A DNA stretch of 64,000 nucleotides from RYN-230 sp963770535 (lineage in GTDB: Bacteria; Actinomycetota; Actinomycetes; Streptosporangiales; Streptosporangiaceae), in contig CAVYPZ010000003.1 of the NCBI GenBank assembly GCA_963770535.1, positions 2,046,001 through 2,110,000 of the forward strand, given 5' to 3'. Positions 53,743-63,910 of this stretch are shown here, one piece after another. The first letter of the stretch is position 1. Every line of letters starts with the position of its first letter. A program made the translations under genes and the position numbers. Under the pieces are notes generated by a model that did not search any database, had not been told where the DNA came from, and was given only the letters and a program-made list of their open reading frames with translations.

Positions 53743-54387
53743 ATGGCTCTTCATCACGCCGTGCTGGCCCTGCTGGCGGTCAAGCCAGCCCATGGCTACG
53801 AGCTCAAGGGGAGCTTCGACGAAGCGGTCGGCGACCAGTGGGGCGGGCTGAACATCGGGCATCTCTATCAGCTGCTGGACAGGCTGAGCCGCGACGGCCT
53901 GATCGAGTCGGAACGCCAGCCCCAGACGGTGAAGCCGGACCGGGTCGTGCACCGGCTGACTCCCGCCGGGCGCGAGGAACTCAGTCGCTGGCTGGCCGCG
54001 CCAAGCCCGCGAACCCGGGGTTACCGAGATGACTTCTTCCTCAAGGTCATGGCGGCGGCGCAGATCGGTGATCCGGAGGCACTCCGGCGGGTCCTGTCCG
54101 GGCAGCGCGCGCACCTGATCCGGGAACTGCGCAGCATCGCCGACGCCCGGGCGGAGCCGGCTTCGGGCAGCCCGGCGGCCGGGCCGTCCCCGGTCGTGGA
54201 ACTCCTGCTCACCGCGGCAGAACTGCACACCCGGGCCGATCTGGGGGTGGTTGACGCGGCGGAGCATGGCCTGCGCGCGGAGGTGCTGGACGCGCTGCGG
54301 GCGTCAGGGGCCAGCCAGCAGGTCGGCGACCGCCTCGCGGAAGACGGCGGTGTGGAGATCCACGTCGGCCTCCTGGGTGACGGGTGA
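53743..54387 (+). CDS. PadR family transcriptional regulator
   Basis: The winged helix has HHAVLALLAVKPAHGYELKG, IGHLYQLLDRLSRDGLIESE and a wing of the VHRLTPAGREEL type; a long C-terminal helical (Vir_act_alpha_C) domain follows, so it is a PadR-s2 protein. Two palindromes upstream overlap its promoter and that of the divergent exporter. It likely represses both. Its last 84 bp overlap the end of the convergent aminotransferase gene. Confidence 0.93.
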   Translation: MALHHAVLALLAVKPAHGYELKGSFDEAVGDQWGGLNIGHLYQLLDRLSRDGLIESERQPQTVKPDRVVHRLTPAGREELSRWLAAPSPRTRGYRDDFFLKVMAAAQIGDPEALRRVLSGQRAHLIRELRSIADARAEPASGSPAAGPSPVVELLLTAAELHTRADLGVVDAAEHGLRAEVLDALRASGASQQVGDRLAEDGGVEIHVGLLGDG

Positions 54388-55677
54388 CATCAGCGCCATG
54401 TTGTGGAACGGCGTGATCAGCACGCCCCGGTTCATCGCGTGCAGGTGGAAATAACGCTCCAGGCCCGAATCAGCCGCCAGATGGGCTTCGGTTCCGTCGC
54501 GCGGCGCGCCAGGCTGGAAGCGGTACTCGGCCCGGCCGCCCAGCTGGGTCACGTGCCAGCTGAGGCCGGACTCGAGCAGGACATTCTCGACGCCGCGGCG
54601 GAACCGCGTGGCCAGCGGGATCATGTGGTCCCAGGCCTCGGGGGTGAGCACCGTGCTCAGCGTGGCGCGCATCGCGGCCAGGGACAGCGCGTTCCCGGCG
54701 AGCGTGCCGCCGATCCCGCCGGTGTCCTCGTAGTCCGCGTCCACCTGGGCCAGCATCTGGCCCACCGCGTCGCCGCTGATGCCCAGGGCCCCGCAGGCCA
54801 CCCCGCTGCCGATGGCCTTGCCCAGCGTCACCAGGTCCGGGTCGAGGCCCCAGGCTGCGGTGCAGCCCCCGGGCCCGGCGGAAAGCGTGTGCGTCTCGTC
54901 GATGATCAGCAGCGTGCCCGCCGCCCGGGTCAGTTCACGCAGCGCGTCGTGGTAGCCGGGGTCGGGGAGGATGATGCCCATGTTGGTCATGGCCGGCTCA
55001 GCGAGCACGCAGGCCACTGACCCGTCCGCCAGGGCCTTCTGCACGGCGTCCAGATCGTTGAATTCCACGGCGATCGTGGTGACCGCCGGGTCGACCGGCG
55101 GTCCCACGTTGCCTTCGCGGGACACCGTCGCGCCGCTGGGGTCACGCACCGCGAAGGTCTCGTCCACCGAGCCGTGGTAGCAGTAGCTGAACACCAGGAC
55201 CCTGGGACGGCCGGTGATCTGCCGCGCGATGCGCAGCGCCGCCCGGTTTGCGTCGGTCGCGCTGAGCGTGAACAGCCACCGGGCCACCCCGAACCGCCGG
55301 GCCAGTTCCTCGGCCACCCAGAGCGAGTCCTCGGTGGGAAGCATGGTGGTGATGCCGCGCTCGCCCTGCCCGGCCAGGGCGGCCAGCACGGACGGCGGCC
55401 CGTGGCCGGTCATCGCCCCGGTGTCACCCAGGCACAGGTCCGCGTACTCGTGCCCGTCCACATCGGTGATGCGGGCGCCCGACGCACGCGCGGCGAAGGG
55501 CGGGATCCCGCTGGCCCAGCGCATCATCCAGGGCATCGGCACCCCCCCGATGAGTGACCGCTGGCCGCGGGCGAACAGTTCCGCGGAGACCGGGTGACCG
55601 TCCGCGAAGCGGCGAAGCTCGCGGTCGGTCAGCTCGGCCAGCCGGTCACGGCCGACAGGGGATGGCTGGTGGGTCAT
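54304..55677 (-). CDS. Class III aminotransferase, GSA-aminomutase-like
   Basis: This 457-aa PLP enzyme shows RITDVDGHEYADLCLGDTGA, LSATDANRAALRIARQITGR, LIIDETHTLSAGPGG (Asp/His contacts) and LVTLGKAIGSGVACGALG with the Schiff-base lysine. Glutamate-1-semialdehyde aminomutase-like proteins form a broad group; the substrate here is unknown. The ATG at 55677 directly follows a GTG; the frame then stays open. Convergent overlap with the PadR gene. Confidence 0.9.
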   Translation of the reverse strand: MTHQPSPVGRDRLAELTDRELRRFADGHPVSAELFARGQRSLIGGVPMPWMMRWASGIPPFAARASGARITDVDGHEYADLCLGDTGAMTGHGPPSVLAALAGQGERGITTMLPTEDSLWVAEELARRFGVARWLFTLSATDANRAALRIARQITGRPRVLVFSYCYHGSVDETFAVRDPSGATVSREGNVGPPVDPAVTTIAVEFNDLDAVQKALADGSVACVLAEPAMTNMGIILPDPGYHDALRELTRAAGTLLIIDETHTLSAGPGGCTAAWGLDPDLVTLGKAIGSGVACGALGISGDAVGQMLAQVDADYEDTGGIGGTLAGNALSLAAMRATLSTVLTPEAWDHMIPLATRFRRGVENVLLESGLSWHVTQLGGRAEYRFQPGAPRDGTEAHLAADSGLERYFHLHAMNRGVLITPFHNMALMSPVTQEADVDLHTAVFREAVADLLAGP

Positions 55678-56029
55678 CACGACTCTTTCCGTCGCTAATA
55701 AGCGGTTAGGCGACTATTTCCGCGTGAGCAGCAACCTAGGGGGCAGTTTTCCGTACCGCAGGGCCTGGGTCAACGGGCTGAGTGCCGTCTCGGGGGGCCG
55801 GCGCTGACCAGGGCATATGCTGACAACTGGGCGAGCCGTGAGCGCCACGAGGCGTGATGGTGTTCAATGGTCGTTGGTTGTCGTCGAAGTTCGTGAGCGT
55901 GTCGGCGCCGGGGAATTCGTTCCCGGGCGCCGTGGATCACACAGTGCCCCGCCGTTAAGGGCAGACTGTCGCAGCAACCCGGGAGACACGTCCGTGGTCC
56001 CGATAATCGTTCCCGTAGGAGAAGAGCAC
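55678..56029. other. Divergent intergenic region with long cold-shock leader
   Basis: The 352-bp gap holds the promoters of the aminotransferase and the cold-shock gene. Its cspA-side 200 bp are less GC-rich, and a UUCG hairpin is present. No ORF of interest. Confidence 0.5.
55903..55932 (+). promoter_or_regulatory. UUCG-tetraloop hairpin in the cold-shock gene leader
   Basis: cggcgccggggaa (55903-55915), loop ttcg and ttcccgggcgccg (55920-55932) form a 13-bp stem with a single G-G mismatch. It lies 97 nt upstream of the GTG, in the expected 5'UTR. It may be an mRNA-stability or thermosensing element. Confidence 0.65.
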
Positions 56030-56233
56030 GTGGCTCAGGGCACCGTGAAGTGGTTCAACGCTGACAAGGGCTATGGTTTCATCGCCCCTGATGACGGCAC
56101 CGCCGACGTCTTCGTACACCACACCGCCATCCAGACCGACGGTTTCCGCAGCCTGCAGGAGAACCAGCGCGTCGAGTTCACCGCAGGCCAGGGCCCGAAG
56201 GGTCCGCAGGCTGAGCAGGTCCGCCCGGTCTGA
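56030..56233 (+). CDS. Cold-shock protein (CspA family)
   Basis: This 67-aa single CSD protein reads AQGTVKWFNADKGYGFIAPD, with RNP1 (KGYGFIAP) and RNP2 (DVFVHHTAI), and ends GPQAEQVRPV. It binds single-stranded RNA or DNA as a chaperone. GTG start with aggaga 7 nt upstream. A long leader with a stable hairpin and a strong terminator frame it, consistent with high expression. Confidence 0.97.
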   Translation: MAQGTVKWFNADKGYGFIAPDDGTADVFVHHTAIQTDGFRSLQENQRVEFTAGQGPKGPQAEQVRPV

Positions 56234-56288
56234 CCGGACCCGGTTGCTCGGGCGGCGAGGCCGCCTTACGGCCGGCATTCTGCACAGT

Positions 56289-56327
56289 GCGCGGGCAGTC
56301 CCGTCAGGGACTGCCCGCGCTTTTTTT
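56289..56327 (+). terminator. Rho-independent terminator after cold-shock gene
   Basis: gcgcgggcagtccc / gggactgcccgcgc make a perfect 14-bp stem (56289-56302, 56307-56320) with a gtca loop, followed by seven T residues. It is the only textbook terminator in the window. Confidence 0.97.
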
Positions 56328-56751
56328 GGCTTTTCTTTACCTTCGTGCCGACGTCTGCGGCCCGCGCCGGGCGGGCTGCCCCGTGCCCGGCAGGGGCCGT
56401 CGGCCCGGGACGGGACATATGAGCAGGCCAGCGCGGTGGTGGCCAGGACCGGGCCTGCCTGCCGCCCGGCCAGGCCGCGGGGGTAACCAGGACCGGGCCT
56501 GCCTGGCGCCCGGCCAGGCCGGAGCCGGGCGGGGCCAGAAGCTGATTAGGGCCGGACCGGAACTCGCTAAAAATCTCCGGCGAAAGTCCGCCTTAATTGC
56601 GCAAAGGTTGACAAAAACCTCAACCGCGCACTACGACATCCCCAGAGCCCGTGTGATGAGCTCTGGGCGGTTGCGCAGGGCCATCACCGGGGCTTCGCGC
56701 AGGCGCCCGTATGTCGTTGCGTGTTCTGGCGAACCTCCCGGAAGGACCACG
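56328..56751. other. Intergenic region, 424 bp
   Basis: Between the cold-shock terminator and the secreted-protein gene. The left half has near-direct repeats (gaccgggcctgcctgccgcc, gaccgggcctgcctggcgcc near 56449 and 56491). The right half from about 56560 is less GC-rich (ctaaaaatctccggcg, ttaattgcgcaaaggttgac) and probably carries the promoter. No gene recognised. Confidence 0.5.
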
Positions 56752-58546
56752 ATGGGCAAGCGGTGGGCGCGACTGTGCGTGCTGGCAGCATCATTAATCG
56801 TCATCATCGGAACGGCGACCGCGAGCGGCATAGCGGCCAGCGCGGCTTCCACGAAGACCGCGGCGGCGACCGCCACGACCAGCGTCAAGCCCAACCCGAC
56901 GGGCATGATGGACTGCAACGGCCACAGCTCCGAGTACCAGGACGTGAAGGTGGACCTCGGCGGGGGCTGCACCGACCCCCGGGGCACCTGGGGCGGGCGG
57001 TTCGAGGACAACGGCACTTATGTCGGCCACGACGAGCCGTCGGTCAAGTTCATCTCGAGCGCCCCGGGCAGCGGCAACAACATGACCTACGTCATGCGGC
57101 TGGCCAAGGACCCGAAGCGCAAGCCGACCATCTCACCGAACGGCAAGACGGTCAGCGACTACGCCGAACTGAGCCCGGCTCCGTGGTTCGGGCTGCCGAT
57201 CTGCGACCCTGGTTCCTACCCGCCAGAACCCGTGCAAGCCCGACAGTGACTCCAACAGCGGCGGGATCAGCGACCCCAACGCCGCTGGCTCGGCGTTCCT
57301 GGAGGTCCAGCTCTACCCGCCCGGGTATCAGCCGTTCGTGGACGCGCCGAGCTGCGATCCGACGCACTGGTGCGCCGCGCTCACCATCGACAGCCTTGAG
57401 TCGGAGTTCAACTTCGTCAACCTCAACGCAGCGTGCGAGGAGCCGACCAACTTCGCGTTCCTGCAGCGTAACGGCGTGCCGACCGGGCCGCCCAGCCCGC
57501 AGCTGGCCGACGTCAGCACCTTCACCCCCAATTCGCAGACGCTGCTGATGAACCAGGGCGACACGATCGCCATGACCCTGCACGACACACCGCAAGGGCT
57601 GTTCGTCGCTGCGAACGACCTGACCACGCACCAGGCCGGGTACATGGTGGCCAGCGGCAAGAACGGCTTCATGAACACCAACTACAAGACCTGTGACGGC
57701 ACGCCGTTCAACTTCCACCCCGAGTACAACACCGCCCAGCAGCAGAACCAGGTGCCGTGGGCGGCGCTCGAGGGCGGTGTGCTGATGGAGCAGGAGATGG
57801 GTCACTTCGAGCCCTGCTCCTCGATCACCAACACCTACCCCTACACGGCCAGTTACCCGGGCGGCCAGACCTTCGCCGATCCGGACACCGCCCAGACGTG
57901 CGTCGGCGGGTTCGAAGGCGCCGGAAAGGTCGGTGAAGGCCCGTGCAATGCCACCACCGGCGTCTGCCAGAACGCGACCACGGAGGGCGGGGGAGCATGC
58001 CCCAGCGACAACTTCACCTCCGGTGCGCTCTGTGAGTTCTCCGACATGACGTGCGTGCCGGCCGGCCCGCGCCCCGTTATCGTCAACGGAGTCACGTCGA
58101 AACTAAGCTGGCCTATAGCGGGTTGCCAGGATAATTACTTCCAGAACGGCGACCTCGACTTCGACGGGAGTTCCTATATCCACGACTGGCCGGACGGCTC
58201 ACCCAGCCATCCCACGTCGTTCGCCTACATAGGGCCGTTCACGCACGGCCGAAGTTATCCGAAGATCCAATTCGAGACCGACATCGCAGGGTCCGAAGCG
58301 GATTGCAACGTGGCCACAGGGGCTGGGTGCACGGCGCCTCCGGCGGGCGCAAAGTTCTACGCCTTCTGGTCGCTCGGCCGCAGCCGCCACATGGGCTGCG
58401 TGTGGAACTTCGGTGACGTCATCCCGGGCCGGACCCTCACCGATTTCGGCGGTGACGCCCAATATGGCACGCCCAATGTGGCGAGGTACGGCGGGACGCT
58501 GACCAGTCCCGTGCTGGCCAACCCGCAGACCAGCCGCCGTTGCTGA
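56752..58546 (+). CDS. Secreted protein of unknown function, one frameshift
   Basis: From ATG 56752 a signal peptide is evident (MGKRWARLCVLAASLIVIIG then TATASGIAASA, likely cleaved near residue 30). The mature part begins PTGMMDCNGHSSEYQDVKVD. After a one-base shift near 57219 it continues KPDSDSNSGGISDPNA to CDGTPFNFHPEYN, VLMEQEMGHFEPC and GCVWNFGDVIPG. The product has many paired cysteines and Asn/Thr-rich segments. I recognise a conserved actinobacterial style but not a characterised family; extracellular. Confidence 0.7.
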
Positions 58547-58585
58547 CCGGGCGGTGCCGCCGGGCCTGAGACCCGGCGCTAGCCA

Positions 58586-58624
58586 CTGAGCCTCCCGGGC
58601 GCGTCCGGCGCCTGGGGGGCTCAG
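58586..58624. terminator. 17-bp bidirectional hairpin between convergent genes
   Basis: ctgagcctcccgggcgc (58586-58602) pairs with gcgcctggggggctcag (58608-58624) around gtccg, with two G-U or mismatch positions. It includes the stop codon of the minus-strand membrane-protein gene. Confidence 0.7.
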
Positions 58625-59654
58625 TGCATCTGCGGCGCCGCAGCCCGGATTAACCGGCGCTTACGCGGCCTGCTGGACTCGGTCAGGTGATCGGGCCGCA
58701 ACCCGAAGAACAGGGCCAGCATGACCAGCAGGTCAAGGATGGCGATCAGGCCGCCGATGTAGGGCCCGGGGCCGCCCAGCGAGGCCACGTAGCCGCAGAA
58801 GGCCAGGACCACGATCATCGCGCTCAGCGCCCGTGGCCGGCCGCTCTGGGCCAGCCGCTCCGGCACCTCATATGGCGCGCGCTGGACGTAGTTGATGGTC
58901 GCCGCCTTCTCCTGGGCAATCTTGAGCCACAGGTCATACAGCTCGGGTGCCTTGTCGCGAAGCATGATCGCCTGCTCCGCCGGCGGGGTGTCCTGCGCTG
59001 TGTCGGGGCGGTGGTCCATCTTGTCACCGATCCGTTCGTACACCTGGCTGGCGATCTGGTCGATGTCCAGCGGGGGAGTGGTGCCGTCGGTCGGAGTGGT
59101 GGCCTGCTGGCCCGCCGCCCGGCCCGCGGGCGGCGGGCCTGCGGGCGGTGCCGGGGCCGCGACGCCGGTCCCGGCCGGTGCCGGGCCAGTCGCGTCGCCG
59201 TGCGCGAGCGGGGCCGTGGTCTGGGCGGCCCCTGGCGGGGCGGAGGCCGCGTCCGGGCGGCGGGACCGTGCCCGGGCCGGCGCTGAGGCCAGGCGCGGTG
59301 CCCGGTGCCGGGTCGGGTGCGGGGTTCGGTGCGGGGTTCGGGTGCGGGGTTCGGTGCACTGCCGGGGTGCGCCACCCCGAATCCGGGCAGCGGGATGCGC
59401 GGGAGGCGTGAGCCTCGCGAGCCCCGGGTGCCCCGCGGGCCCCGTGCCCCCGGCGGCGGCTCGGGCACCCGGCCCAGTCCTGGACCCGGATCGGGCGGCC
59501 TGGTCGGGCCGGATCCCGTGTCGGGCAGGCCGCCCAGGCCGGATCCGGTATCGGGCAGGCCGCCCAGGCCGGATCCGGTATCGGGCAGGCTGCCTAGGCC
59601 GGATCCCGCATCGGCCGGGTGACCGGACTCGGCAGTACCCTCATCGTCAGTCAC
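58621..59654 (-). CDS. DUF2335-like membrane protein with repetitive N-terminus, frameshifted
   Basis: The C-terminal 140 residues (from near 59043) read YERIGDKMDHRPDTAQDTPP, APELYDLWLKIAQEKAATIN and two predicted helices (LSAMIVVLAFCGYVASLGG, IAILDLLVMLALFFGLRP), like DUF2335. The N-terminus in another frame (from ATG 59654) is a Gly/Pro/Asp-rich tract with 10-residue repeats (GLGGLPDTGS). One or more shifts between about 59100 and 59360, in repetitive DNA, are needed to join them. It is coupled by ATGA to the preceding small gene. Confidence 0.6.
59521..59610. repeat. 30-bp tandem repeat x3, in frame
   Basis: tcgggcaggccgcccaggcc plus ggatccggta recurs at 59521, 59551 and 59581 with few changes, coding for GLGGLPDTGS units in the membrane protein. 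Simpler 12-bp repeats (gggtgcggggttc) follow at about 59310-59355. Confidence 0.85.
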
Positions 59655-59911
59655 GCGGAAACGTCCGCGCCATTCGCCCGGGTCGCGCGCATAACCGCTT
59701 CCGAATGCGCGTCTTCGATAGTTTTAGTGGCGAGCTGGAAGGGGCCTTCCCGGGGAACATCCCCCGGCTCGGGCATCTCGGCGCGGAGCGCGCGGTAGAT
59801 GACAGCGCCAGTGATATCGAAAAGCGTGGCGGCGCCAAACGCAAAAGCGCGGATCCGGCCCGCTGACCTGTCCGTTGGCATACGCGGTACTTTCCCGCTT
59901 CCGCTCGGCAC
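59651..59911 (-). CDS. Small uncharacterised protein upstream of the DUF2335-like gene
   Basis: This 86-aa protein reads GRIRAFAFGAATLFDITGAV with a possible single membrane helix, then EPGDVPREGPFQLATKTIED and AHSEAVMRATRANGADVSA. I recognise no family. Its stop overlaps the ATG of the DUF2335-like gene (59651-59654), so the two are co-translated. The start (59911) has no strong ribosome-binding site. Confidence 0.55.
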   Translation of the reverse strand: MPSGSGKVPRMPTDRSAGRIRAFAFGAATLFDITGAVIYRALRAEMPEPGDVPREGPFQLATKTIEDAHSEAVMRATRANGADVSA

Positions 59912-60001
59912 AAAACTGTTGCCCAGTTCGGGCCTATTACCGGTATTACCCGTATAAGAGCGCGGATAGCCCGAAATGCACAGGCCCGCCCCGCCTGATG
60001 C

Positions 60002-60440
60002 TCAGCCCGTGATGTCGCGCTGCGCCAGCACCCGGGCCGGGGATACCCGGACGACCAGCTCGCCGGGGACGGCGTTGCGGATGCCGTATTCCGCCGCTCG
60101 GCCGGCGCCCATGTACCGGCCACCCAGCCTGGTTGCCACGGCCAGCAGGTCCGCCGGGTCCTCGCTGAGCGGCGGCGCTGCCCTCAATGAGCACGAACGA
60201 GAACGGCGGAACCGGGTCGTCCACGGAGATCATCACCCGGCTGTCCCGGCGGACGTTGCGGCCGGCCACGGTATCCGCGCCCGTGGTGAAGATCACCTCA
60301 AAGTCGCCTGGCCTGCCAGACAGCTCGAACCACAGCGGCTTCACGTGCGGGCGCCCGTCGGCCCGCACCGTGGCCAGGTGCGCGGTGCGGGTCCCTGCCA
60401 TCAGGAAGTCCCAGCTCTCCTGAGCCGTCATGGCAGTCAT
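60002..60440 (-). CDS. PPOX-class F420-dependent oxidoreductase-like protein, one frameshift
   Basis: From ATG 60440 (gggagggg upstream) the product reads AMTAQESWDFLMAGTRTAHL, ATVRADGRPHVKPLWFEL and ADTVAGRNVRRDSRVMISVD, typical of F420-binding split-barrel proteins. A one-base shift near 60170 joins it to LSEDPADLLAVATRLGGRYM and VRVSPARVLAQRDITG at the C-terminus. Function probably reduction of a small molecule; substrate unknown. Flanked by non-coding DNA on both sides. Confidence 0.8.
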
Positions 60441-60506
60441 GACCCCTCCCACTCAGACGGCGCGGGCCCGGCCGGCCGCGGCTGCGGACAGGCTATGCCT
60501 GCCCGG

Positions 60507-61818
60507 TCACCGGGCCTGAGGCAGGGCCGGGCGTCCTGGCCGGGCTGGCCCAGGGTGCCTCAGCCAGCTCCGGGCCGCCGCCATAACGCTCCAGGCGGGT
60601 GAGCCAGGTCCTGACAGGCCGCGCTGAGGTCCGGGCGGGCCGCGCTGGGGCCCGGCCAGGTCCGGGCGGGCCGCGCTGGGGCCGGCCAGGTCCGGGCGGG
60701 CCGCGCCGGGGCCGGCGAGGTCCGGGCGGGCCGCGCCGGGGCCGGCGAGGTCCGGGCGGGCCGCGCCGGGGCCGGCGAGATCCGGGCGGGCCAGGCCGGG
60801 GCCGGCCAGGGCCTGGGCAGCGAGGTCCGGGCCGGCCTGGTCCGGGTGGGCCACGCCCGGGCCGCCCAGGCCGGGCGGCGGGGCCGCGACCGCCGCCGCG
60901 GGATGGCGCGCCCGGCGGTGTTCACGGTCACGGCGCAGCAGGTGCTCGCCGGGCACGCGGTACTGCCGCAGGCCCGTCAGCACGGGCGAGCGGGCGACCA
61001 GGATCACCCCCCCGACCAGCGCCAGCAGCCCTGCTACCTGGAGCGCGACGAGCAGGGGGGACGCGGGGACCTTCTCGCGGAAGGCCACCACGCCGAGCAC
61101 CATCCCGGCCACGGGCTCCGCGGCGGTGACCCCAGGCAGGGAGGCGTGCAGCGGGGCGGAGTTGAACGCGCTCTGCATCAGCCACAGGGCGACGACGCCC
61201 ACCGCCACCAGGCAGTAGGCGGGCCAGCTGGTCAGCAGGAGGGCGGCGCTGTGCACGCTGCCCAGCGACCGCACGGTGACCCGGGTCAGCGCGTCCTGGA
61301 TGCCCAGCACGAGCCCCGCGGACGTCCCGGTCAGCAGGCCGCGCATCTCGCCGTGGCTGCGGCAGCCCGGCGATGGCGAAGCAGGCCGCGGCGCCGGCGA
61401 TGGCCGCTCCCACGTACGGCCAGTACGCGGGCGACCCTACCGAGTCCTGGACCGAGGTCACCGACCGGGCCACGGACAGCGCGCTCACGCCACCCAGCAG
61501 GATCACCGCCCCGATCAGCTCACGGGCCCGGGGCGGCTGGCCCGAGACCCGCCCGGCGATGATGAGCGCGAAGAGCAGGTTGGTGGCGAGCAGTGGCTCG
61601 GAGAGGGCAAGCACCATGTGCCCGATGACCCAGCCGGACAGCAGCATTCCCGCGATCATGAAGCCCAGGCCGCCCAGCCAGCGCCGCTGCCGGAGCAGGT
61701 CGGCCACCAGCCGCGCGCGCAGGAACTCGGACTGCGGCACACGTTGTGCCGCGTCCTGCTGTAGCACGAAACCGGCGCCTAGCAGTACCGCTGCTATCAC
61801 GCCGATGAAGTACTCCAC
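60507..61818 (-). CDS. DMT-family transporter with repetitive C-terminal tail, one frameshift
   Basis: From ATG 61818 the protein has about nine hydrophobic segments: MEYFIGVIAAVLLGAGFVLQ, GFMIAGMLLSGWVIGHMVLA and LIGAVILLGGVSALSVA; after a shift near 61355 it continues GLLTGTSAGLVLGIQDALTR to LQVAGLLALVGGVILVARSP. It resembles the DMT/EamA-like group. The last 110 residues are a Pro/Ala-rich tail with repeats ARPDLAGPGA. Substrate unknown. Confidence 0.75.
60661..60810. repeat. 30-bp tandem repeat x5 in the transporter gene's tail
   Basis: Units beginning tccgggcgggccgcgccggg start at 60661, 60691, 60721, 60751 and 60781 and differ by one to three bases. They encode ARPDLAGPGA repeats on the minus strand; the period keeps the frame. 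Confidence 0.92.
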
Positions 61819-61989
61819 GGGCCGCGGACTACCCCTGTCAGCTCGACGTCATCCGAAGATACGGGCACGATTTGGCTACATTGCAGTTCGCTGCCCGGGG
61901 GCTCCCCTGCAAGCGCGCTGAGCGGCCTGCTACGCAGGCCTCTCAGCGGTTGTAACGCCCAGGGGCGCCCGCACCGTTCCCGGCCCGGC

Positions 61990-63466
61990 TCAGATCCGCC
62001 CCCAGGCCTCCGTCAGCACACTGCGGAGAATCTGCTCAATCTCGGCGAAATGCTCGGGACCGCAGGTCAGGGGCGGGGCGAGCTGGATCACCGGGTCGCC
62101 GCGGTCGTCGGCCCGGCAGATCAGCCCGGCGTCGAACAGGGCCTGGGACAGGAAGCCGCGGAGCAGCCGCTCAGACTCGTCGTCGCTGAACGTCTCCCGG
62201 GTGGCCTTGTCCTTGACCATCTCGATGCCGTAGAAGTAGCCGTCCCCGCGCACGTCACCGACGATCGGCAGGTCCAGCAGCTTCTCCAGGGTGGCGCGGA
62301 ACGTGGCCTCGTTGGCCCGCACGTTGTCCAGCAGGTTTTCCTTCTCGAACACGTCGAGGTTGGCCAGGGCGACCGCGCAGGACACCGGGTGGCCGGCGAA
62401 CGTCACCCCGTGCAGGAAGGTGGCGGAGCCCTCGCTGAACGGCTCCATCAGCCGGTCGCTGACCATCATGCCGCCGAGCGGCGCATAGCCGGAGGTGACG
62501 CCCTTGGCGAAGGTGATGATGTCCGGCTGGTACCCGTAACGCTGCGAGCCGAAGTAGTGGCCCAGCCGGCCAAACGCGCAGATGACCTCGTCGGATACCA
62601 GCAGCACGCCGTACTGGTCGCAGATCTCCCGGACCCGGGCGAAGTAGCCGGGCGGCGGCGGGAAGCAGCCGCCCGAGTTCTGCACCGGCTCCAGGAACAC
62701 CGCGGCCACCGACTCCGGGCCCTCGCGCACGATGGCCCGCTCGATCTCGTCCGCGGCCCACAGGCCAAACGAGGTCAGGTCCCCGGATATGAATCCGCGG
62801 CGCGCGGTAGAAGTTGGTGTTCGGGATGCGCACCCCGCCCGGGGGCAGCGGCTCGAACGGCTCCTTGATCGAGGGCAGCCCGGTGATGGCCAGCGCCCCC
62901 ATCGAGGTGCCGTGATAGGCGATCTCCCGGCTGAGCACCTTGTACCGGCCCGGCTCACCGATGGTCTTGAAGTACTGCTTGGCCAGCTTCCAGGCCGACT
63001 CGACCGCCTCGGAGCCGCTGGTGGTGAAGAACACCCGGTTCAGGTCGCCCGGGGCCAGCCCGGCCAGCCGTTCGGCCAGCTCGACCGCGCGCGGATGGGC
63101 GTAAGACCAGAGCGGGAAGTAGGCCAGCTCGGCGGCCTGCCGGGCGCCCGCCTCGGCAACTTCCCTGCGGCCGTGCCCGATCTGGCTGACGAACAGGCCG
63201 GCCAGGCCGTCCAGGTAGCGCTTGCCCTTCTGGTCGTACACGTACTGGCCTTCGCCGCGCACGATCACCGGCAGGTCGGCATCGGCATAGGACGACATCC
63301 GGGTGAAGTGCAGCCACAGGTGGCGCCGCGCGGCGGTCTGGAGCGCGAGGTCGGCTGGCCCGCCAGAGCCGAGGGCGCCGTCGGTGACGGAGGCGGAGCC
63401 GATCGGGTCGGGCCCCCCGTGCGGGACGCCGGCCTGGCTGCGATACGGATCGCTTGGTGTGGTCAT
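61990..63466 (-). CDS. Class III aminotransferase, one frameshift
   Basis: The first part (from 63466) reads LWLHFTRMSSYADADLPVIV, YLDGLAGLFVSQIGHGRREV and FFTTSGSEAVESAWKLAKQY; after a shift near 62800 it continues ESVAAVFLEPVQNSGGCFPP, LLVSDEVICAFGRLGHYFGS and DIITFAKGVTSGYAPLGGMM with the PLP lysine. It matches the beta-alanine/omega-amino acid:pyruvate transaminase group. The ATG overlaps the end of the upstream Lrp gene (ATGA), so it is probably its target and partner. Confidence 0.87.
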
Positions 63467-63903
63467 CTGGTCCCCCAGCCGTAGGTCTGCTTGCGGAGCT
63501 TCAGGTACACAAAAGTCTCGGTGCTGGTCACGCGGGGCACCCCGCGCACGCGGCTGAGGATCTCCAGGAGATGGCTGTCGTCCTCGCAGACCACCTCGAC
63601 GAGCAGATCGAAGGATCCCGAGGTGATCACCACGTAGTCGATCTCATCCATGGCGGCCAGCTCGTCGGCGACCTGCTCGAGGTCCCCGCCGCACTTGATA
63701 CCGATCATGGTCTGCCTGCTGAAACCGAGCATCAGCGGGTCGGTCACCGCGACGATCTGCATGATGCCGGCGTCCACCAGCCGCTGCACACGCTGCCGGA
63801 CGGCGGCCTCGGACAGGCCGACCGCCTTGCCGATGGCCGCGTAGGACCGGCGGCCATCTTCCTGGAGCTGCTCGATGATCTGCTTGGAGAAGTGGTCCAG
63901 CAC
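63463..63903 (-). CDS. Lrp/AsnC family transcriptional regulator
   Basis: This 146-aa protein has an N-terminal HTH (DGRRSYAAIGKAVGLSEAAV, RQRVQRLVDAGI) and a C-terminal RAM ligand-binding domain (VITSGSFDLLVEVVCEDDSH). The GTG start at 63903 is used. It overlaps the aminotransferase gene by 4 bp, and Lrp regulators of this layout commonly sense the amino acid consumed by the neighbouring transaminase. Confidence 0.94.
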   Translation of the reverse strand: MLDHFSKQIIEQLQEDGRRSYAAIGKAVGLSEAAVRQRVQRLVDAGIMQIVAVTDPLMLGFSRQTMIGIKCGGDLEQVADELAAMDEIDYVVITSGSFDLLVEVVCEDDSHLLEILSRVRGVPRVTSTETFVYLKLRKQTYGWGTR

Positions 63904-63910
63904 GGCGCCC

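Noticed and set aside
60661..60810. CRISPR array or non-coding satellite
   Set aside because: The 30-bp units have no spacers and continue the transporter reading frame.
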